From: Thiobacillus sp.
GTDB lineage: Bacteria; Pseudomonadota; Gammaproteobacteria; Burkholderiales; Thiobacillaceae
Reading direction: 5' to 3'
NCBI RefSeq assembly: GCF_024708915.1
Contig: NZ_JANJXQ010000070.1
Location: 1 to 11,770, forward strand
Length of the DNA: 11,770 nt
Position numbers and translations under genes: made by a program. The notes below the pieces were generated by a model. It searched no databases, was not told the origin of the DNA, and saw only the letters and a program-made list of their open reading frames with translations. Positions 8,599-11,770 of the stretch are shown here, in pieces. Within the stretch, counting starts at the first letter, position 1; every line of letters begins with the position of its first letter.

Positions 8599-8698
8599 CA
8601 GGTAGCATTAACGCAACTCAATGTTATTTAACGGATTGTTTGGTTTCTTTGTGGTGCTCGGTAGTGCATCTGATGTATTGGGGGTAATCCTTCAGTCC

Positions 8699-8705
8699 AG
8701 GGGTA
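8699..8705 (-). promoter_or_regulatory. Single NarL-type heptamer (weak)
   Basis: Read on the minus strand this is TACCCCT, which fits the heptamer consensus TACYNMT. Another near-match (TACCCCC) lies at 8680-8686 in the same orientation. It sits about 20-25 bases upstream of the candidate -10 of the cytochrome gene. Single heptamers occur often by chance, so it is listed only because a much better paired site lies nearby. Confidence 0.25.
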
Positions 8706-8723
8706 AGCCGGAAAGGGGTGTGT

Positions 8724-8729
8724 TATATT
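8724..8729 (+). promoter_or_regulatory. Candidate -10 element of the cytochrome gene
   Basis: TATATT lies in an A/T-rich patch inside otherwise GC-rich DNA, 130 bases before the cytochrome start codon. No TTGACA-like -35 is present at the right distance, so an activator would be needed. If it is used, the hairpin at 8767-8796 lies in the untranslated leader of the transcript. Confidence 0.25.
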
Positions 8730-8766
8730 TTGGCCGTGCTGATGCTGCTGAACCCAATCAAATCCG

Positions 8767-8796
8767 GGGCTGCCCGTCATTGCATGACGGCAGCCC
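8767..8796 (+). other. Strong hairpin upstream of the cytochrome gene
   Basis: The arms GGGCTGCCCGTCAT and ATGACGGCAGCCC pair over 13 base pairs with a single bulged C on the left arm and a 3-base loop (TGC). No T-run follows, so it does not look like an intrinsic terminator for transcription toward the cytochrome. It ends 62 bases before the start codon. It could be a leader structure that affects mRNA stability, or the footprint of a dimeric regulator. The function is unknown. Confidence 0.6.
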
Positions 8797-8809
8797 GTTG
8801 CATCGGCTC

Positions 8810-8816
8810 TACCCAT
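8810..8816 (+). promoter_or_regulatory. Single consensus NarL-type heptamer (weak)
   Basis: TACCCAT fits the NarL heptamer consensus exactly and equals one half of the 8583-8598 palindrome. It sits 43-49 bases before the cytochrome start codon, between the hairpin and the ribosome site. From the candidate promoter it would be downstream of the transcription start, a position more typical of repression. A lone heptamer is weak evidence. Confidence 0.25.
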
Positions 8817-8858
8817 TTCGGGCTTTCAAACCCGCCCAGACTCAACAGGAGATATAGA

Positions 8859-9290
8859 ATGAAGATGACATCACTCGTACTGGCCGTTTCACTGGCGGCT
8901 TTGTTGAGTGCTTGCGGGAAGCAGGAGAGCGCTGCGCCGGAAGCTTCGGCGCCCGCCCCCGCAGCACCGGAGGCGGCCGCGCCTGCTCCGGCAGCGGAGG
9001 CAGAGGAGGCAGAGGAGACGCATGTGGCGGAAGGCAGCGACCTGGGCAAGAAGGTTTACGGCAACGTCTGCGCGATGTGCCACGCGGCGGGGGTTGCCGG
9101 CGCGCCGAAGCCGGGCGACAAAGCCGACTGGGGGCCGCGTATCGCGCAGGGCATGGATACCCTCCACAAGCATGCGCTTGAAGGATTCACGGGTGCAAAA
9201 GGCATGATGCCTGCGCGCGGCGGCTCCACCACCCTGTCGGACGACGATGTCAAGGCGGCGGTGGACTTCATGGTCGCCCAATCGAAATAA
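8859..9290 (+). CDS. Lipoprotein cytochrome c of the c5 type (monohaem)
   Basis: A 143-aa monohaem cytochrome c, expected to be lipid-anchored and to act in the periplasm as a small electron carrier. Residues 1-19 form a lipoprotein signal ending in the lipobox 'LSAC' (C19 the lipidated cysteine). Residues 22-50 are an Ala/Pro/Glu-rich flexible linker. The haem domain starts near residue 60, with 'CAMCH' at 71-75 (covalent attachment, His75 axial) and 'GMMPARGG' with M116 or M117 as sixth ligand. 'AGVAGAPKPGDKADWGPRIAQGMDTL' and 'LSDDDVKAAVDFMV' are typical of cytochrome c5. AGGAG 7 bases upstream of 8859 decides the start; the frame is open further upstream to 8718 but without signal-like content. 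It lies divergent to the nar operon and convergent with the nos accessory operon. Donating electrons to NosZ or another periplasmic reductase is inference from context. Confidence 0.9.
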   Translation: MKMTSLVLAVSLAALLSACGKQESAAPEASAPAPAAPEAAAPAPAAEAEEAEETHVAEGSDLGKKVYGNVCAMCHAAGVAGAPKPGDKADWGPRIAQGMDTLHKHALEGFTGAKGMMPARGGSTTLSDDDVKAAVDFMVAQSK

Positions 9291-9323
9291 ACGCCAGACA
9301 CGAACGATCCGGCGCTGAAAATC

Positions 9324-9361
9324 AAAAGCGGGGGGAGATGCAGATCTCCTCCCGCTTTTTT
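9324..9361 (+). terminator. Intrinsic terminator after the cytochrome gene, possibly bidirectional
   Basis: The arms at 9324-9339 and 9344-9359 pair over 16 base pairs with one G-T wobble and a 4-base loop (GCAG). The GC-rich core ends in a run of six T on the plus strand, a textbook rho-independent terminator 34 bases after the cytochrome stop codon. The left arm starts with AAAA, so the minus-strand transcript also ends in UUUU after the same stem. It lies 26 bases beyond the stop of the last nos gene at 9387, so it can serve both convergent units. Confidence 0.9.
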
Positions 9362-9386
9362 CATCTGCGCATCCGGCAACCCGGTC

Positions 9387-9989
9387 TCAGTGGCGATGAG
9401 GCGCGTCGCCGCCCATGGACCGGATCAGTTCGGGCGTGACTTGCGTGAATGTCAGCACCTGGCCGCCCCGGCTACGGATAAAACCGTCTGCCGCTGCGCG
9501 GCTGGCAAAGGCCGGCAGATCGGCGCCACGCATCGGCCCCAGGGCGGCGGAGCCGCGGACGAAGAAGGCATTCTGGAGTTCGATCCATTGTCCGCTTTCG
9601 AAGTCGGTCACGAAGCTGGCGGCCACATCGTTGAGCGTGTAGCTGCGGTTGTATCGATCGACCCTGTGCAGGAATACGAACAGATCGACCGGCGAATCGA
9701 AATACTGGGCGGCGCCATCCCTGAACAGGGTTTGCGCCGCCCAGCGCGGGAAGCGGGCGGGGTACATGCCGCATACCGGGCAGCGTGCCTCGGCGGGGAT
9801 CGGCCTCGGCTCGTACATCGCCAGGCCGGAAGCGGGATCGTAGGGCGTTGCCGGGGCCACGACGCAAAAATCGCTCGCGGGCGGATCGGGCTGGCGGATC
9901 GTCCGGCTGCCGGGCGGCAGCAGTGCGATCGCGGCTGCAGCGGCGAACGCCACCGCCCCAAGGGACAGTAGCCGCGCCGGCAGGCGCAT
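9387..9989 (-). CDS. Second, divergent NosL-like copper-binding protein
   Basis: A 200-aa protein related to NosL, the periplasmic copper chaperone for nitrous oxide reductase maturation. Residues 5-25 form a hydrophobic N-terminal segment (uncleaved anchor or signal peptide) with no lipobox, unlike the upstream NosL. 'CPVCGM' at 70-75 (C70, C73, M75) is the CxxCGM metal motif of NosL/MerB-fold proteins. Downstream lie 'AQYFDSPVDLFVFLH', 'AFFVRGSAALGPMRG' and 'TFTQVTPELIRSMGG', which parallel the NosL pattern '...FYVHGS...GSMGP...VTPDMV'. There is one extra cysteine (C42) and a short His-containing tail (HRH). Its ATG overlaps the stop of the preceding gene by one base (TGATG) and no clear ribosome site is present, so translational coupling is likely. 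It is the last gene of the operon, before the shared terminator. Copper delivery is inferred from family; what it serves is unknown. Confidence 0.8.
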   Translation of the reverse strand: MRLPARLLSLGAVAFAAAAAIALLPPGSRTIRQPDPPASDFCVVAPATPYDPASGLAMYEPRPIPAEARCPVCGMYPARFPRWAAQTLFRDGAAQYFDSPVDLFVFLHRVDRYNRSYTLNDVAASFVTDFESGQWIELQNAFFVRGSAALGPMRGADLPAFASRAAADGFIRSRGGQVLTFTQVTPELIRSMGGDAPHRH

Positions 9990-10354
9990 CAGGCGATGTC
10001 CCGTGCGCCGAACATCGGGTCGGCGATCAGGGCATGGATCAGCCTGTGCAGATTGTCTTGCGGGGAGGCATCGGGGCGCGTGATCGGGTCCGCAACGATG
10101 CGGCCGCTCGCATCGTGAAAATGATGCGGGAAGGTCGCAAGCCCGCGGTGCAGGGGGGCGGTATCGATGCCGGACTCGACATCGCCATAGACCCAGCGCA
10201 GCGAATAGGCATCGGCGGCGGCATAGCGCACGTCCAGCGTCACGCCATTCTTCAGGCGGACGATCATTGCATCCTGCTTCTGTTCGACCGGCGAATCGAG
10301 ATCGTCTCCGAAGGCGGCCTCGATCGCCGATCCGAGTTCAAGGTGCAGGCTCAT
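9989..10354 (-). CDS. TumE/DUF6516-family protein inside the nos operon
   Basis: A 121-aa soluble protein without signal peptide, so expected in the cytoplasm. The centre and C-terminal half follow the TumE (DUF6516) pattern: 'LKNGVTLDVRY' (34-44), 'YSLRWVYGD' (50-58), 'DTAPLHR' (64-70, where the family usually has 'DNAPHH'), and 'LATFPHHFH' (72-80), the histidine-rich family hallmark, then a helical tail. The best known members are toxins of TumE-TumA toxin-antitoxin pairs; the biochemical activity of most relatives is not established. I recognise the pattern by eye; a profile search would settle it. AAGGAGG at 10365-10371 gives it its own strong ribosome site inside the preceding gene, and the two genes overlap by 4 bases (ATGA). 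It sits between two NosL paralogs, so a role in Nos maturation rather than addiction is possible. Function unknown. Confidence 0.75.
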   Translation of the reverse strand: MSLHLELGSAIEAAFGDDLDSPVEQKQDAMIVRLKNGVTLDVRYAAADAYSLRWVYGDVESGIDTAPLHRGLATFPHHFHDASGRIVADPITRPDASPQDNLHRLIHALIADPMFGARDIA

Positions 10355-10623
10355 TTCCGGCTGGCCTCCTTGAGGCGTTCGCCGACCATCGCGCGCGCCA
10401 TGTCGCGGGTGTCGTCGAGAATCCGCGCGGCCAGATAGTGTTCGTAGGCGGGATGCTCGGCCACCGCGCCGCCCTGGATTTGCTGCAGCAGCGCCGCCGC
10501 GTCCGCTGCGCCATAGGATAGAAGAACGGCATTGTGGTTCTGGCGCAGTTCATAGATCAATTGCGACAGCTGTTCGAGTTCCGCTGCCGTGCCGTAATCG
10601 AGGTTTTCAAAGAAACTGGTCAT
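10351..10623 (-). CDS. Small protein of unknown function, partner of the TumE-like gene
   Basis: I do not recognise this 90-aa protein with certainty. It has no signal peptide and no membrane segment, is acidic in its first half and looks all-helical. Residues 11-30 (TAAELEQLSQLIYELRQNH) could form a short coiled coil. A second part, 'LLQQIQGGAVAEHPAYEHYLAARILDDTRD' (45-74), has the pattern helix-gly-gly-proline-helix. Small upstream partners of this general size accompany other DUF6516 genes, so an antitoxin or binding-partner role is plausible but inferred only from gene order. It starts 5 bases after the nosL stop without a visible ribosome site, suggesting coupling to nosL translation, and overlaps the next gene by 4 bases. 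Its last codons contain the next gene's ribosome site. Confidence 0.7.
   Translation of the reverse strand: MTSFFENLDYGTAAELEQLSQLIYELRQNHNAVLLSYGAADAAALLQQIQGGAVAEHPAYEHYLAARILDDTRDMARAMVGERLKEASRK
10365..10371 (-). promoter_or_regulatory. Ribosome binding site of the TumE-like gene, inside the 90-aa gene
   Basis: AAGGAGG is a near-perfect anti-16S match, 10 bases before the ATG at 10354. It lies within the last codons of the preceding gene. Neither the 90-aa gene nor the second nosL-like gene has a comparable site, so the TumE-like protein may be made at a higher rate than its neighbours. Confidence 0.65.
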
Positions 10624-10628
10624 GATGT

Positions 10629-11150
10629 CTACATGTGGCTGTCGTGGAGCGCGCCACCGTCCAGCACCACCATGTCGGGTGTGACGTCGGCGAAACGGTA
10701 AACCTTGCCGCCGTACTCGGCGGCAAATTTGGCTGCATCCTGTTCCAGCGCGAAACTGGCGATGGTCGGCCCCATGGAGCCGTGCCGCTTGCTGCCGTGA
10801 ACGTAGAAGGCGCTTTTCGCATCGATCCAGTGATCGCGAGGCTGCTCCCAGTCGGCCTTGCCCATGTCCTGCACGAAAAGACCGCGCACCGCGCGGACCT
10901 GTTCGGGCTTGAGATAGAGGTGGAACATTTCCACTGTGTCACAGAAGAAATCCGGCTCGGCCTGACCGGCATAATGGATCTGCGCCTTGGGGCCGGGATA
11001 ATCGGCGAGCAGCATGCCGTCGAGCGCACAGGACGTGCCCTGGCCGATCTCCAGCGGGACAACCGCGTCCGCGGTCTCCGACTGGCCGCAGGCGGTGAGT
11101 GTAGCGGCGGCCAGCGCGGCAAGGATGAGTGCGGATCGTACAAGCTTCAT
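10629..11150 (-). CDS. nosL: NosL, lipoprotein copper chaperone for nitrous oxide reductase
   Basis: A 173-aa periplasmic lipoprotein that supplies copper during assembly of the CuZ centre of NosZ. The signal peptide ends in the lipobox 'LTAC' with C21 as the lipidated residue. The metal site region is 'SCALDGM' (C41, D44, M46): the first Cys and the Met of the usual CxxCGM motif are kept but the second Cys is replaced by Asp, as I recall for many betaproteobacterial NosL proteins. Other NosL hallmarks are 'YPGPKAQIHYAG' (51-62), 'DFFCDTVEMF' (67-76), 'QDMGKADWEQP', 'AFYVHGS' (114-120), 'GSMGPTIASF' (124-133) and 'FADVTPDMVVLDGGALHD'. The start at 11150 overlaps the nosY stop by 4 bases (ATGA), with GGAG about 9 bases upstream; the frame is open further upstream but that part is nosY read in another frame. 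The identification is firm. Confidence 0.95.
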   Translation of the reverse strand: MKLVRSALILAALAAATLTACGQSETADAVVPLEIGQGTSCALDGMLLADYPGPKAQIHYAGQAEPDFFCDTVEMFHLYLKPEQVRAVRGLFVQDMGKADWEQPRDHWIDAKSAFYVHGSKRHGSMGPTIASFALEQDAAKFAAEYGGKVYRFADVTPDMVVLDGGALHDSHM

Positions 11151-11770
11151 TTGCGGAATCTCCAGGTTGCAATGCCCAATGGTGCCGCAATCCAGGCAAA
11201 CATCACCAGACCCAGTAGCCAGGGATCGGCCAGGGCGCGGGGAAAAACGGTCGCCAGTCCGTACAGGGTACGGACGTCGTCCAGGGTAAAGATGTTCAGT
11301 ATACGGAACACGTCGGCCGGGTTCGCCAGCAGCAGGTAGGGGAAAATCTCGCCGCCGTAGCGACCGCCGCTGACGACCAGCGCGCCGAGCAGCAGCAGAT
11401 CGAACACCAGCACGAAGAAGAACCACAACGCGATGGCCATGCCCGATGCGCGGGTGCGATCCGCGGCAAACACCGACACCATCACCGCGAGGCTGAGGAA
11501 GGCCATGCCGAGCAGGACCGAACTGAGCATGAAGCCGAAGTAGTGGAGCAGGGCGGCGAGGTTGAGTTGCGAGGCCAGTACTACGGCGACCAGACCGAAG
11601 CCCGCCACAGTGGAGAACGCCAGTGCCGCGGCCAGGCCGAGATATTTTCCCAGCAGCAGTTCGAAGCGGGTGATCGGCATCGACAGCAGCAGATCGAGCG
11701 AGCCGCGTTCGCGTTCGCCGACGATGGCATCGAAGCCGAGGATCAGCGCGATCAGCGGAATCAGGTAGAT
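11147..11770 (-). CDS. nosY: NosY, membrane permease of the NosDFY ABC transporter (5' end cut by window edge)
   Basis: The visible 207 codons are the C-terminal three quarters of a roughly 275-aa protein; the frame stays open to the right edge, so the start lies outside. NosY is the integral membrane part of the NosD-NosF-NosY complex that interacts with NosL and is required for formation of the copper-sulfide CuZ site of N2O reductase. The fragment begins 'IYLIPLIALILGFDAIVGER' and continues with 'ERGSLDLLLSMPITRFELLL', the conserved ABC-2-type permease region. Further hydrophobic segments lie at about fragment residues 45-66, 74-102, 109-133 and 181-203, and the protein ends in 'ATWRFRK'. 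The internal Met at 11680 is not the real start. Its stop overlaps the nosL start. nosD and nosF are expected to the right of the window. Confidence 0.92.
   Translation of the reverse strand: MYLIPLIALILGFDAIVGERERGSLDLLLSMPITRFELLLGKYLGLAAALAFSTVAGFGLVAVVLASQLNLAALLHYFGFMLSSVLLGMAFLSLAVMVSVFAADRTRASGMAIALWFFFVLVFDLLLLGALVVSGGRYGGEIFPYLLLANPADVFRILNIFTLDDVRTLYGLATVFPRALADPWLLGLVMFAWIAAPLGIATWRFRK

Larger units (their letters stand above)
8471..8858. promoter_or_regulatory. Divergent regulatory region between narK1 and the cytochrome gene
   Basis: This 388-bp gene-free stretch separates two divergent transcription units. It is clearly richer in A+T than the genes around it, above all at 8480-8640 next to narK1. 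It contains the NarL/NarP-like palindrome at 8583-8598, candidate -10 elements for both directions, single NarL-type heptamers at 8699-8705 and 8810-8816, and a strong hairpin at 8767-8796. No convincing FNR/Dnr box was found at the usual spacing from either candidate promoter. An open frame at 8621-8857 has no ribosome site and no recognisable content, so I do not call a gene there. Confidence 0.75.

Noticed and set aside
8608..8621. FNR-like box TTAAC-GCAA-CTCAA
   Set aside because: Only 7 of 10 consensus positions match, and it would lie near -98 from the candidate narK1 start, not near -41.
8748..8761. FNR-like box CTGAA-CCCA-ATCAA upstream of the cytochrome gene
   Set aside because: 8 of 10 positions match, but a start site at the right distance would put the -10 element inside the GC-rich hairpin, where no -10-like sequence exists.
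8621..8857. A 78-codon open frame ending just before the cytochrome gene
   Set aside because: No ribosome site precedes its ATG, the translation resembles nothing, and it runs across the hairpin and heptamers of the regulatory region.
8718..8858. In-frame upstream extension of the cytochrome gene
   Set aside because: The start at 8859 has AGGAG at proper spacing and gives a perfect lipoprotein signal; the extension would bury that signal inside the protein.
10639..11426. Longer form of nosL starting at 11426
   Set aside because: The extra 92 residues are nosY read in another frame; the lipoprotein signal starts at 11150 with a 4-base overlap to nosY.
1..11770. CRISPR arrays, tRNA/rRNA genes, insertion sequences or attachment sites
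   Set aside because: Read by eye, no regularly spaced repeats, tRNA cloverleaf, transposase motif or terminal inverted repeats were found; the space is almost fully taken by denitrification genes.

Overview
The window carries the respiratory nitrate reduction genes of a denitrifying proteobacterium next to the tail of a nitrous oxide reductase (nos) accessory operon. Gene order (narK1-narK2-narG-narH-narJ), the 'SCALDGM' type of NosL, the cytochrome c5-like protein and the high GC content suggest a betaproteobacterium, perhaps of the Rhodocyclales (Thauera/Azoarcus-like). That placement is inference; there is no rRNA or other phylogenetic marker here.

Layout, left to right. Positions 1-8470 are one minus-strand operon read right to left: two separate nitrate/nitrite transporters (narK1 7217-8470, narK2 5570-7183), the catalytic subunit narG (1730-5488), the iron-sulfur subunit narH (151-1719) and the 5' end of the chaperone narJ (1-139). 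narI, the cytochrome b subunit, is presumably just beyond the left edge. Positions 8471-8858 are a 388-bp divergent regulatory region with a near-consensus NarL/NarP 7-2-7 site, single NarL-type heptamers and a strong hairpin. On the plus strand, 8859-9290 encodes a lipoprotein cytochrome of the c5 type, followed by a strong terminator (9324-9361). From 9387 to the right edge runs a second minus-strand operon: nosY (5' end cut off), nosL, a 90-aa unknown, a 121-aa TumE/DUF6516-like protein and a second, divergent nosL-like gene. Its genes overlap by 1-4 bases or are 5 bases apart.

How the parts work together: NarK1/NarK2 exchange nitrate and nitrite across the inner membrane, NarGH(I) reduces nitrate to nitrite on the cytoplasmic side, and NarJ inserts the molybdenum cofactor. 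NosY is the membrane part of the NosDFY transporter, and NosL delivers copper for the periplasmic N2O reductase NosZ (not in the window). The cytochrome lies between the two systems and could carry electrons to a periplasmic reductase such as NosZ.

The most unusual feature is the gene pair at 9989-10623. One member carries the family motif of TumE-type toxins (DUF6516), yet the pair is tightly coupled inside a nos maturation operon and flanked by two NosL paralogs with different metal-site motifs. Everything else is well-known denitrification machinery, with two smaller oddities: a roughly 65-residue insertion with two predicted extra membrane segments in NarK2, and the NarL-type site in the divergent region with no convincing FNR box.
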